Assembly (NCBI GenBank): GCA_016782825.1
Contig: JADHXT010000028.1
Coordinates: forward strand, 1 to 16,500
Length of the DNA stretch: 16,500 nt
DNA from: Candidatus Brocadiia bacterium
GTDB lineage: Bacteria; Planctomycetota; PUPC01; DSUN01
Direction: 5' to 3'
Shown: one piece after another, positions 1-6,540 of the stretch
How the letters are laid out: each line of letters opens with the position of its first letter
Position numbering within the stretch: position 1 is the first letter of the stretch
Translations under genes and position numbers: made by a program
Notes under the pieces: model-generated
What the model was told of the DNA's origin: nothing
Databases searched by the model: none
Seen by the model: only the letters and a program-made list of their open reading frames with translations

Positions 1-77
1 ACTTAAATAAACGACAATGGGGCGCGAAAACTAAAAACGGCTGGGAGGGTCTTTTCTTGAATTTCGGCAACGTTTTG

Positions 78-169
78 GCAGAGCGAAGCCTGCATGGCAC
101 AGCCGCCCTCGGCTGTGCAAGCTGCCGATGAAGACACACAGCCGAGGGCGGCTGTGCTACTCGCTCTGC
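78..169. repeat. 92-nt two-tier inverted repeat (REP/MITE-like hairpin)
   Basis: Seen directly: a 21-nt arm at 97-117 is the exact reverse complement of 137-157, and an outer 9-nt arm GCAGAGCGA (78-86) is the exact reverse complement of 161-169. The central loop is 118-136. The outer and inner stems are separated by 10 nt on the left and 3 nt on the right. Each 21-nt arm is itself partly palindromic (CACAGCCG...CGGCTGTG), so each can also fold alone. The element begins at the base after the stop codon of the minus-strand HTH gene, so it may end that transcript. No terminal-repeat transposase or target duplication was seen. Confidence 0.75.
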
Positions 170-520
170 TCACAAGTCACGCCCTGCAAACACTTTACGC
201 TTCGACGCGGCCCGCCGTCTTTTTCGGGAGGCCCGCCGCTGCTCGCGCTGCCGCGCCGTGCGCCGCTTCCGGCGTGTCTGCCGCACAGCGTAGTCTCCGA
301 AGCCCGCCTCGATGAATGCCCGGCGAAGCTGGCGCACGTGGTAGTGCAGCCGCTGGAACGACATGTCCAGCCGCGTGGCCGCGTCCTGTTGCGAGCAGCC
401 CATCGTCAACAGCTCGGCGACCTGCTGGCGCAGCCGCGACTGCCGCTGCATCACCTCGCACACGGCGACCCGGTCGGACAGGGTGAAGGCAAGATAGCCT
501 CGACGACGGCCGCGACGCAT
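170..520 (-). CDS. Small helix-turn-helix protein with a highly basic C-terminal tail
   Basis: A 116-residue protein of unknown specific function, probably DNA-binding. Residues about 32-69 read as a helix-turn-helix of the sigma region 4/LuxR type: a helix with VAELL, a turn with GCSQQDAATRL, then a recognition-like helix around SFQRLHYHVRQLRRAF. Residues 80-109 are dominated by Arg and Lys (RRKRR, RKRRR), suggesting nucleic-acid contact. The N-terminus is also basic (MRRGRRRG). The frame stays open upstream to 730, but the ATG at 518-520 has an AAGGAG Shine-Dalgarno 4-5 nt ahead, which decides the start. There is no sigma region 2, receiver or sensor domain, so it is neither a complete sigma factor nor a response regulator. 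A strong promoter lies at 779-807, and the stop abuts the 78-169 inverted repeat. The open frame plus ribosome site make the gene likely; the function is inference. Confidence 0.7.
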   Translation of the reverse strand: MRRGRRRGYLAFTLSDRVAVCEVMQRQSRLRQQVAELLTMGCSQQDAATRLDMSFQRLHYHVRQLRRAFIEAGFGDYAVRQTRRKRRTARQREQRRASRKRRRAASKRKVFAGRDL

Positions 521-778
521 GGGACTCCTTCCCTTGACCAAGCCAGACACGGAGGGCTTCCGCCGAGCGTTGCACTCGCCGGCGACGCCGCGCGGTCTGG
601 CCAGGCAGGCCATACCTGAAGACGCTAAGCGCTGGTTATATAGAGAGATACGGGGACGGAAGGTCGAAGTCGCTCCCTCGGACGAGAGCGACGGGACCGC
701 CACCACTGGGCGGGCCCACAGGATGGTCACGAGCCGGCGAGGGAAGGGGCAGGCCCCTTGCTACCGGCTGCCTCGAAC
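521..778 (-). promoter_or_regulatory. Long structured 5' leader of the small HTH gene
   Basis: About 250 nt separate the promoter at 779-807 from the ATG at 520. Complementary segments read by eye include GTCTGGC (595-601) with GCCAGAC (542-548), which closes an element of about 60 nt ending some 20 nt before the start codon. A second is a GTCGCTC/GAGCGAC hairpin around 666-689. A third is an AAGGGGC/GCCCCTT palindrome near 745-760. I recognise no known riboswitch class. The leader may be regulatory, or it may be unconstrained GC-rich sequence. In-frame translation through part of it is possible because the frame is open to 730. Confidence 0.4.
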
Positions 779-807
779 AGTATACCCCACTACTTCACCC
801 TTGTCAA
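779..807 (-). promoter_or_regulatory. Sigma70-type promoter, TTGACA-N17-TATACT
   Basis: On the minus strand, TTGACA (802-807) is followed by a 17-nt spacer and TATACT (779-784). This is the closest match to consensus in the window. It points at the small HTH gene and predicts a transcript start near 772. Confidence 0.75.
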
Positions 808-840
808 GTCAAGCTGCCGCTGGGCAGTGCGCAGCCGGTG

Positions 841-1101
841 CAGCAGGGGGTTGGGAGGAGGGGTGTGAGGGTGGATTCTCTCTCGTTCCCAAGCTCCCGC
901 TTGGGAATGCTTTGTGGAAGCTCCTGCTTCATTCGGCTTTGTCTTGTAGGCGGGGCGTCTCTGCCCCGCGTCTTCCTCTTCGCCTCTCCCACGGGGAGAG
1001 GCGCCCCGCCGCCGGCGGGGCGGTGAGGGTGTCTGCTCTTCGGGCGCGCCCTGGCACAAGGGAAGGCACCCTCACCCCATCCCTCTCCCAGGGGGAGAGG
1101 G
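841..1101. repeat. Mosaic of REP-like hairpins in non-coding DNA
   Basis: No gene is supported between about 808 and 1246. The stretch holds a chain of short perfect hairpins: TTCCCAAGC/GCTTGGGAA (886-907), GAAGC/GCTTC (917-930), GCGGGGC/GCCCCGC (950-969), GCCTCTCCC/GGGAGAGGC (982-1002), CGCCCCGCC/GGCGGGGCG (1002-1022) and CCCTCTCCC/GGGAGAGGG (1081-1101). GGTGAGGGTG and CCCTCACCCC flank two of them in opposite orientation. Motifs of this sort (TTCCCAAGC palindromes; CCCTCTCCC...GGGAGAGGG units) are familiar to me as dispersed intergenic repeats in large bacterial genomes. That familiarity is recollection, not a search. Confidence 0.7.
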
Positions 1102-1204
1102 GGCAAGACGAAGACACGGCGCACGGCACACGCCGCCCACCAGAGGGCCGGCACGGGGGCCTGCCCCTACAGGATCCCCGCTCATAGCCCCACGCAATCT
1201 CCCA

Positions 1205-1231
1205 GGGAGGCGCCCCAAGGCGGCGCCTCCC
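1205..1231 (-). terminator. Hairpin after the PEP-CTERM gene, probable terminator
   Basis: A perfect 10-bp stem, GGGAGGCGCC (1205-1214) with GGCGCCTCCC (1222-1231), has a 7-nt loop. It lies 15 nt past the stop codon of the minus-strand gene ending at 1247. No U-tract follows, so termination would have to be of the GC-rich, U-poor kind or be aided by Rho. Confidence 0.5.
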
Positions 1232-1246
1232 GGCCAAATGCTTCGC

Positions 1247-2677
1247 TCAGGCCTTGCGGCGCCGGCGGCGCGCCGCGAGCAGCCCGCCGAGGCCGAGCAA
1301 CGTCAGCGTACCTGGCTCGGGCGTGACGATCACCAAGGCGTTGTCGAACACGGCGCTCACCGTGTCGCCATTGGCGCGCGCCTGGCCGGTGATCATCACC
1401 TGAAAGGTGCCCGGCGTCCAGTTGGTGAAGGCCTGGGACGCCACGAGCTGGCCGTCGAAGTACATCTCGATCGTAGCATTGTTCCCCGCGCTCGGGAGGA
1501 AGACGAGCATCATGCCGTGCGCGCCCAGGTCGTCGTCCTCGCCGTCCAGCGATGCGATGTTGACGCCGCCGCCTGACGGCGCGCCGCCGAGGCCGCCCAC
1601 GTCGTTCCAGTTGTACTGCCAGCCGTTCTCGCCGTCGTTCTGCGAGAAGTGGAGGAAATGGCTGTCGTCGCTCCAGATCCAGATGCTCGAGCGGCCGGCG
1701 GTGCCTGTGTGGGCAAGGCTCATGCGGTCCACCGCGAAGGTCGTATCGTACTCGGTGCTGAACTCACGCACGGATCGCAGCGTGAGGCCGCTCCAGTATT
1801 GATTGGTGACCGTGCCAGCGATGGTGAGTTGTCCGCCGCTGACGGTGGCGGAGAAGCTCGGCGCGGTGCCAGCTCCCTGCACCTGGAGGCCCTTCTCGAT
1901 GACCTGCCACTTCGTGGCGTCCACGCTGGAGCCCGAGAAGTCGTCGCTCAGCGCGGCTATCGCGGGTGCCGACACCTGGAACGGAGCGAAATAGCCGTTC
2001 ATCACCTGCGCCACTTGTGTCGGGGTGAGCGCGTGGTCGTAGAGCGCCACGTCGTCGATGCGGCCCGTCCACGGCTCGCCGGTCTTGTCGCCGCCGAGGA
2101 AGAATGGCACCGCGCGGACATCGCCGGCCACGGTCACGGACTGGGGCGATGCGCCGTCGCGGTAGTAGGTGAGCTGGTTGCCGTTCTTGACGACCGCATG
2201 GTGCACCCAGGTGTTCTGCGGGATGTTGGGGTAGTTGATGAAGCTGCCAGGGTACTCGAGCTGGTTGGTGGTGAACTTGACCCACTGGCTGGTGCCGCCG
2301 TCCCACTCCCAGCGGTTCCCCACCATCACCAGGCTGTTCGGGCCTTGCGGTGTGTTGGCCCAGAAGGCCCAGGTGAAGTCGTCGTTGGTCTGGTGCAGCG
2401 ACTTGATGCCGCCGGCCGCCACGTAGTCGCCGGCGTTGCCCGGCGTGACCATCACCACGCCGCGTTGCGCGTCGAGGCCGATGGCGGCGCCGCCATTGAG
2501 GAGCCCCGGTGCGCCGCCGAGCACGGCGTTGGGCGTCACGCCGTTGGCGTCCGTGGTGTCCAGCCGCCACAGGCCCACGAGCGCGGCATTCGCCGAGGCG
2601 GCCCCCAGCACGAGCCCTGCCACCATGAGCGCCACCAAACGAGCCGTCCCCATTCCACCATTCACCCTGTCTGCCAT
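1247..2677 (-). CDS. PEP-CTERM sorting domain protein with LamG-like lectin domain
   Basis: A 476-residue secreted protein, probably surface-anchored and carbohydrate-binding or structural. Residues 1-31 form a signal peptide ending in SANA. Residues about 33-205 resemble a concanavalin A/LamG jelly roll (start LVGLWRLD; WAFW; NTWVHHAVVKNG; GRIDDVALYDHALT). Residues about 225-448 are a second beta-rich unit beginning DDFSG, again lectin-like. The last 26 residues are a PEP-CTERM signal: VTPEPGT, a short hydrophobic stretch rich in Leu and Gly, then RRRRRKA. Such signals are known to be processed by an exosortase, which is not in this window. The ATG at 2675-2677 has AAGGAG 7 nt ahead; the upstream extension lacks support. 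Promoter at 2823-2851, hairpin at 1205-1231. The ligand is unknown. Confidence 0.9.
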   Translation of the reverse strand: MADRVNGGMGTARLVALMVAGLVLGAASANAALVGLWRLDTTDANGVTPNAVLGGAPGLLNGGAAIGLDAQRGVVMVTPGNAGDYVAAGGIKSLHQTNDDFTWAFWANTPQGPNSLVMVGNRWEWDGGTSQWVKFTTNQLEYPGSFINYPNIPQNTWVHHAVVKNGNQLTYYRDGASPQSVTVAGDVRAVPFFLGGDKTGEPWTGRIDDVALYDHALTPTQVAQVMNGYFAPFQVSAPAIAALSDDFSGSSVDATKWQVIEKGLQVQGAGTAPSFSATVSGGQLTIAGTVTNQYWSGLTLRSVREFSTEYDTTFAVDRMSLAHTGTAGRSSIWIWSDDSHFLHFSQNDGENGWQYNWNDVGGLGGAPSGGGVNIASLDGEDDDLGAHGMMLVFLPSAGNNATIEMYFDGQLVASQAFTNWTPGTFQVMITGQARANGDTVSAVFDNALVIVTPEPGTLTLLGLGGLLAARRRRRKA

Positions 2678-2741
2678 GGCCGTTCTCCTTTCGTGAACGA
2701 AGCCACTACGAACGAGACACCTCACGACTGCGAGGGTTTTA

Positions 2742-2773
2742 GGGCATGCGCGCGGCGCCCGCGTGGCATGCCC
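2742..2773 (-). promoter_or_regulatory. Hairpin in the 5' leader of the PEP-CTERM gene
   Basis: GGGCATGC (2742-2749) and GCATGCCC (2766-2773) are exact inverted arms, with CGCG pairs inside them. The hairpin lies in the roughly 140-nt leader between the promoter at 2823-2851 and the start at 2677. Its role is unknown; it may stabilise the mRNA. Confidence 0.4.
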
Positions 2774-2822
2774 GGGTACGGGGATCCTCAAAAGCTTGCT
2801 TCCCCCCATTGCCTGGAAGGCT

Positions 2823-2851
2823 ATTGTAGGCTCATCGGCTCGGTTTCGCAA
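2823..2851 (-). promoter_or_regulatory. Sigma70-type promoter, TTGCGA-N17-TACAAT
   Basis: On the minus strand, TTGCGA (2846-2851), a 17-nt spacer and TACAAT (2823-2828). It points at the PEP-CTERM gene, with a predicted start near 2816 and a leader of about 140 nt. Confidence 0.6.
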
Positions 2852-2854
2852 GGG

Positions 2855-2885
2855 AAAAAATGTCCGCCGCCTCGGGGCCGGCTGG
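2855..2885 (-). terminator. Possible intrinsic terminator after the membrane protein gene
   Basis: On the minus strand, just past the stop at 2889, a GC-rich segment that can form a short imperfect stem (CCGGCC with GGCGG) is followed by ACATTTTTT (2855-2863). The T-run is the best in the window, but the stem is weak. It lies directly ahead of the promoter for the next gene. Confidence 0.4.
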
Positions 2886-2888
2886 GCG

Positions 2889-3596
2889 TCAGTGGCTGTG
2901 GGTGTGCTCGGCCGCCGCGGCGCGGCCGACGAACAGGAGGGGGAAGACGATGTCGCTCAGGCAGCACGGCACCCACACGGCCAGGAAGAGCACGGCAAAA
3001 ATGGCCGGCAGCAGCGGCAGCCACGCCGCCTCGCCGTGTGCCGTGAGATAGAACAGCGAGGCCCACGTGCTGAGCAACACGTGGCCGTAGTGGGGCAGCT
3101 TGGTCCACGGCTTCCAGAACGCCAGCCCGATGCCCAGCAGCGCCAACGGGTTGACCAGCCACCAGTGGTCGATGAACCCGATGTGCATGTGCTCGTCCAT
3201 CTTGACCCCCACGAGCAGACCGCCGAAATGCGGCATCACGATGTCGCTCAGCGTGCCGATGCCCACCGAGCCCACGAAGCCCACCACCACGGTGAGCACC
3301 ACGCTCTGCCGGTAGTGCCGAAACAGCGCGGCCGTGACCAAGGCGCTCAGGAACACGTGGGCCGGATGCATCACGCAGAAGACGGCCTCGGACGCGTGGT
3401 GGGGCACGTGGAGCACCACCACGAGCGCCATGAGCACAATGCCTGTGAGCGCGCCCACGGCGGTGAATGGCGCGTGATGCTTGAGCTCGCACGCGATGAG
3501 GCCGCCGAGGGTGTGCTGCACGTTGCAGTGCTCGTGGGGGAGGGGCTGCTCGTCGCCGCCATCATCAGCGTCGTGGTGCGGATGCGTGTCGGCCAT
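2889..3596 (-). CDS. Histidine-rich multi-pass membrane protein, likely metal-related
   Basis: A 235-residue integral membrane protein that I do not recognise as a named family. About six membrane segments can be placed near residues 45-64, 72-92, 97-119, 146-161, 172-186 and 193-213. By hand count 24 residues are His, clustered at the N-terminus (HPHH, PHEHC, H28), in loops (HVPHH, HPAH, DEHMHIGFIDH) and at the C-terminus (EHTHSH). The motif LSDIVMP (116-122) recurs as LSDIVFP (213-219), suggesting an internal duplication. His-rich soluble ends on a membrane protein usually mean binding of zinc, nickel, cobalt or copper. The gene follows the RHH/zinc-ribbon regulator by 30 nt in what looks like an operon. 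A GGGAG ribosome site lies about 10 nt before the ATG. A metal permease, exporter or chaperone-like role is inference. Confidence 0.75.
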   Translation of the reverse strand: MADTHPHHDADDGGDEQPLPHEHCNVQHTLGGLIACELKHHAPFTAVGALTGIVLMALVVVLHVPHHASEAVFCVMHPAHVFLSALVTAALFRHYRQSVVLTVVVGFVGSVGIGTLSDIVMPHFGGLLVGVKMDEHMHIGFIDHWWLVNPLALLGIGLAFWKPWTKLPHYGHVLLSTWASLFYLTAHGEAAWLPLLPAIFAVLFLAVWVPCCLSDIVFPLLFVGRAAAAEHTHSH

Positions 3597-3626
3597 GTGC
3601 GAGAATCTCCCGACGGGCTGTGGGGG

Positions 3627-3920
3627 TCAGGACGTCATCTCGGCGTGCGGCCCCGCGCCGGGGCGGTTGGCACACACGACGTGGATCTCGTGACACTCCT
3701 CGCACTCGGCCAGCTCGTGGTCGCGGGCGAAGGCGTCCCAGTGCTCTTTCTGCTTGGGCGTGAGCACGCCGGTGCCGCCGCACAGGGGGCAGCCGCCGCC
3801 GAGCGCGGCCAGCAAGGCCGAGCGGATGAACTGCGAGCGATTGGGGATGCCCCGCATCGCCTCGAGCAGATCGGCGTCCACCTTGAAGGTGATCACTTCG
3901 GGCTTGTGCTTCTTGCCCAC
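3627..3920 (-). CDS. Ribbon-helix-helix regulator with C-terminal zinc ribbon
   Basis: A 97-residue transcription factor of the CopG/Arc/MetJ type. Residues 8-14 (EVITFKV) form the DNA-reading beta strand. Residues 15-40 are the two helices, with the typical NRSQFIRSALLAAL. Residues 44-83 form a metal-binding unit with C44-x2-C47 and C73-x2-C76, plus H77, H80 and C83. This departs from the NikR layout, where the metal domain is an ACT fold. The frame is open to 3977, but GTG at 3918-3920 has a GGAG ribosome site 9 nt ahead, and it leaves the palindrome at 3957-3973 outside the coding region, so I chose it. The promoter -10 lies inside that palindrome, so negative autoregulation of this gene and the downstream membrane protein is likely. 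The inducing metal is unknown. Confidence 0.8.
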   Translation of the reverse strand: MGKKHKPEVITFKVDADLLEAMRGIPNRSQFIRSALLAALGGGCPLCGGTGVLTPKQKEHWDAFARDHELAECEECHEIHVVCANRPGAGPHAEMTS

Positions 3921-3956
3921 GGGAGCAGGCTCCAGAGCGAGGGATAGGCGGCAGTC

Positions 3957-3973
3957 GTAATACACAGTATTAC
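3957..3973. promoter_or_regulatory. Perfect 7-3-7 palindromic operator candidate
   Basis: GTAATAC-ACA-GTATTAC is an exact inverted repeat. It overlaps the -10 hexamer (3967-3972) of the promoter at 3967-3994 and lies about 37 nt before the regulator's GTG start. A twofold-symmetric AT-rich site here suits an RHH dimer or tetramer and predicts repression by steric block. Confidence 0.7.
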
Positions 3974-3994
3974 ACACGCCGACGCCACTGTCAA
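3967..3994 (-). promoter_or_regulatory. Sigma70-type promoter, TTGACA-N16-TAATAC
   Basis: On the minus strand, TTGACA (3989-3994), a 16-nt spacer and TAATAC (3967-3972). It drives the regulator and membrane protein pair. The -10 lies within the palindrome at 3957-3973. No comparably good plus-strand promoter was found for the divergent gene at 4083. Confidence 0.7.
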
Positions 3995-4082
3995 GTCCTT
4001 TTCAGGAACCCATCCGTCCCGCAAGCGTCTAACTCCACGAAGAGACACACTCCGGCATTCCCCACAGCGTAGGAGACGGGAG

Positions 4083-6383
4083 ATGACGACGCGAAGCCTG
4101 TTGCTCGTAGCGGCACTACTGCTTGCCATTACAGGACTTATGGTGCAGGATGCCGCTGCTTGCCGCATCATGCCCAGCCCCATGCCCATCGTGCGGCCCA
4201 TCCCCAGGCCCCGCCCCGTGCGCAAGCCGCTCGAAACCCGCACCCACACCGCCGAGATCACCATCAAAGGCCCCGTGGCCAGCGTGGCGGTGGACGCCAC
4301 GTTCTACAACCCCAATCCCTACGTGATGGAAGGCACCTACTTCTTCCCTCTCGAAGCCGATGCCGCCGTGGATAACTTCGAGATGGAGATCAACGGCAAG
4401 ATGGTGAAGGGCGAGCTGCTCGACGCCGAGAAGGCCCGCAGCATCTACGAGGGCATCGTGCGCAAGATGAAGGACCCCGGCCTCCTCGAATTCGTCGGCA
4501 CCAAGATGCTCAAGTGCCGCGTCTATCCGATGAACGCCAACAGCGAGACGAAGGTGAGCCTGACCTACTCGCTGGCCCTCAAGGCCCAGGGCGGGCTGTA
4601 CGAGTTCACCTACCCCTACCGTTCGGCCAGGCCCGAGGGCGGCACCATCTCCAGCGTGGCCGTCAAGGTGACCATCGAGCAGCCCCAGGGCATCAAGACC
4701 GTCTACTCGCCCACCCACAAGGTGGACGTCAAGCGCGACGGCGACCAGAAGGCGACCCTCGGCTTCGAGGCCACCAAGACCATGCCCGAGCGCGACTTCA
4801 AGGTCTACTTCGGCACCTCGCAGAAGGACATCGGCCTGTCCGTCGTCACCCACAAGCCGGCCGGCGAGGACGGCTACTTCCTTCTCTCCCTCACGCCCAA
4901 GGTGGAAGTGGACGCGGCCAAGGTGCAGCCCAAGAGCCTGGTGTTCGTGATGGACACCAGCGGCTCGATGGCCGGCGACAAGATCAAGCAGGCCAAGGGC
5001 GCCCTCCGCTACTGCGTGAACAGCCTGAAGGAGAAAGACCACTTCGGCCTCATCACCTTCGCCACCGAGCCCACCGTGTTCCAGGACGCGCTCGTCCCCG
5101 CCACCAAGGACAACGTGAAGGCCGCGCTCGAGTTCATCGACCAGATCGAGGCCCGCGGCGGCACCGCCATCAACGACGCACTCCTCGAAGCCTTGCGCAT
5201 GACGAAGGACGCCAAGAGCCTGCCCCTGATCTGCTTCCTCACCGACGGCCTTCCCACCATCGGCGAGACCAGCGTGAAGGCCATCCTCAAGAACATCGGC
5301 GGCGCCAACGCGAAGACCCAGGCCCGCCTCTTCGTCTTCGGCGTGGGCTACGACGTGAACACCGAGCTGCTCGACCGCCTGGCCGACGACAACCACGGCA
5401 GCCCCGACTACGTGACGCCCAAGGAAGACATCGAGATCAAGGTGAGCGCCTTCTACCAGAAGGTGGCCAACCCCGTGCTGGGCGACGTGGCCCTCGCCTT
5501 CCCCGGCCTCAAGGTCAAGGACGTGTATCCCAAGCAGCTTCCCGACCTCTTCCGCGGCACCCAGCTCATGGTCCTCGGCCGCTTCGAGGGCAAAGGCCAG
5601 AAGGCCATCAAGCTCGCGGGCAAGGTCGGCGACGAAAAGAAAGAGTTTGTCTACGAGACCGACTTCGCTGAGAACAAGGGCAACTCCTTCCTCCCGCGCC
5701 TGTGGGCCACGCGCAAGGTGGCCTTCCTCCTCAGCGAAATCCGCGCCCACGGCAGCAAGAAAGAGCTCGTGGGCGAAGTGGTGCGCCTCGGCAAGCGCTA
5801 CGGCATCATGACCCCCTACACCAGCTTCCTCGTGGTGGAAGACGGCGCGCGGCCCCAGGTGGCGCACCGCATGGACCGCGCCCGCGATGCCCTTGAGAGC
5901 AAGAGGGAAGGGAGGGGCGCCGTGGACCTCGCCCGAACCCTCGGCGCCGCCAAGGAAGCCGCCGCACTGCCCACCGCGCCGCCCGCCACAGCGGCACCCG
6001 CCCGCCCCGGCCTCCGCCACGGCCAGACCGGCGGCCGCAAGCCAAAGGGCGACGCCACCGGACGGTGGAGGGCTCGCGGGGCCAGCGGCCCCGTGCTCGG
6101 CATGAATGCCGAAGCCGAGGAGGCCGTGCGCGAAGTAGCCGCCGACAAGATCGTCCAGATCGCCGACAAGACCTTCTACCGCAAGCCCGACGGCTTCCTC
6201 TACGACAGCACCTACGACGACGCCAGGCACAAGGCCAAGATCGTGGAGGTCAAAGCCTTCAGCGACGACTACTTCAAGCTGCTCAAGCAGCACGAAGGCA
6301 TCGGCCGCTACCTGGCCGAAGACCAGCCCATGGTCCTCGTGGTAGACGACGACCACGTGTACAAGATCACCAAGGCCGACTGA
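4083..6383 (+). CDS. Secreted VIT domain / von Willebrand factor A domain protein
   Basis: A 766-residue exported protein. Residues 1-26 form a signal peptide (hydrophobic LLLVAALLLAITGL, ending AAA before Cys27), followed by a Pro/Arg-rich stretch with repeated P-R-P and P-I-P units. Residues about 50-175 are a VIT domain (YFFPLEADAAVDNFEMEINGK; EKARSIYEGIV). Residues about 285-455 are a VWA domain with an intact MIDAS: D291-T-S293-G-S295, T361 and D388 in FLTDG. This implies a bound divalent cation and protein-ligand adhesion. A Pro/Ala linker at about 620-680 leads to a charged C-terminal region. VIT-VWA pairs are known from inter-alpha-trypsin inhibitors and many bacterial surface proteins; the ligand here is unknown. 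No sortase, PEP-CTERM or transmembrane anchor is visible at the C-terminus. AGGAG lies 7 nt before the ATG. Codons are almost all G/C-ending. Confidence 0.9.
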   Translation: MTTRSLLLVAALLLAITGLMVQDAAACRIMPSPMPIVRPIPRPRPVRKPLETRTHTAEITIKGPVASVAVDATFYNPNPYVMEGTYFFPLEADAAVDNFEMEINGKMVKGELLDAEKARSIYEGIVRKMKDPGLLEFVGTKMLKCRVYPMNANSETKVSLTYSLALKAQGGLYEFTYPYRSARPEGGTISSVAVKVTIEQPQGIKTVYSPTHKVDVKRDGDQKATLGFEATKTMPERDFKVYFGTSQKDIGLSVVTHKPAGEDGYFLLSLTPKVEVDAAKVQPKSLVFVMDTSGSMAGDKIKQAKGALRYCVNSLKEKDHFGLITFATEPTVFQDALVPATKDNVKAALEFIDQIEARGGTAINDALLEALRMTKDAKSLPLICFLTDGLPTIGETSVKAILKNIGGANAKTQARLFVFGVGYDVNTELLDRLADDNHGSPDYVTPKEDIEIKVSAFYQKVANPVLGDVALAFPGLKVKDVYPKQLPDLFRGTQLMVLGRFEGKGQKAIKLAGKVGDEKKEFVYETDFAENKGNSFLPRLWATRKVAFLLSEIRAHGSKKELVGEVVRLGKRYGIMTPYTSFLVVEDGARPQVAHRMDRARDALESKREGRGAVDLARTLGAAKEAAALPTAPPATAAPARPGLRHGQTGGRKPKGDATGRWRARGASGPVLGMNAEAEEAVREVAADKIVQIADKTFYRKPDGFLYDSTYDDARHKAKIVEVKAFSDDYFKLLKQHEGIGRYLAEDQPMVLVVDDDHVYKITKAD

Positions 6384-6409
6384 GTCCTGCCGGCCATCGC
6401 CGCGACGCA

Positions 6410-6439
6410 AGCGGGGGTCTCCATCCGGAGGCCCCCGCT
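6410..6439 (+). terminator. Strong hairpin after the VIT/VWA gene
   Basis: GCGGGGGTCTCC (6411-6422) pairs with GGAGGCCCCCGC (6427-6438) with one G-T wobble and a 4-nt loop. An A-T pair extends it to 13 bp. It lies 27 nt past the stop and before the promoter of the sigma factor. No U-tract follows, so this is a hairpin-only terminator candidate. Confidence 0.6.
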
Positions 6440-6461
6440 CGCATGCCGCGCGCAACATGTC

Positions 6462-6490
6462 TTGATCTGCATCGGGACGCGCTCTATAAT
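6462..6490 (+). promoter_or_regulatory. Sigma70-type promoter, TTGATC-N17-TATAAT
   Basis: TTGATC (6462-6467), a 17-nt spacer and a consensus TATAAT (6485-6490). The predicted start is near 6497, giving a leader of about 44 nt to the proposed ATC start at 6541. Confidence 0.75.
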
Positions 6491-6540
6491 CGGGTGCGCA
6501 CAGATCGTCGGACGTCCCGACCTGGTGAGGAGACTGCGCC

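Noticed and set aside
338..346. HYH in the small HTH protein read as a HUH motif of a REP-associated transposase, given the adjacent palindromes
   Set aside because: The motif lies in the likely recognition helix, the protein is too short, and no catalytic Tyr context is present.
841..1101. CRISPR array
   Set aside because: The repeats differ from one another, are hairpins without regular spacers, and no cas gene is present.
2742..2797. Polylinker-like cluster of SphI, SmaI, BamHI and HindIII sites suggesting vector sequence
   Set aside because: The order and spacing do not match a common cloning-vector polylinker, the cluster lies within a normal leader flanked by a good promoter and ribosome site, and part of it is explained by the GGGCATGC/GCATGCCC hairpin. 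It could still be compared with vector databases.
1649..3947. Long plus-strand open frames opposite the PEP-CTERM, membrane protein and regulator genes
   Set aside because: Low-complexity translations rich in His, Arg, Gly and Ala, with no domain and no ribosome site. They are shadows of GC-rich genes on the minus strand.
4149..4163. Lipoprotein signal at Cys27 of the VIT/VWA protein
   Set aside because: The residues before Cys are D-A-A-A rather than a Leu-containing lipobox, so ordinary signal peptidase cleavage is more likely.
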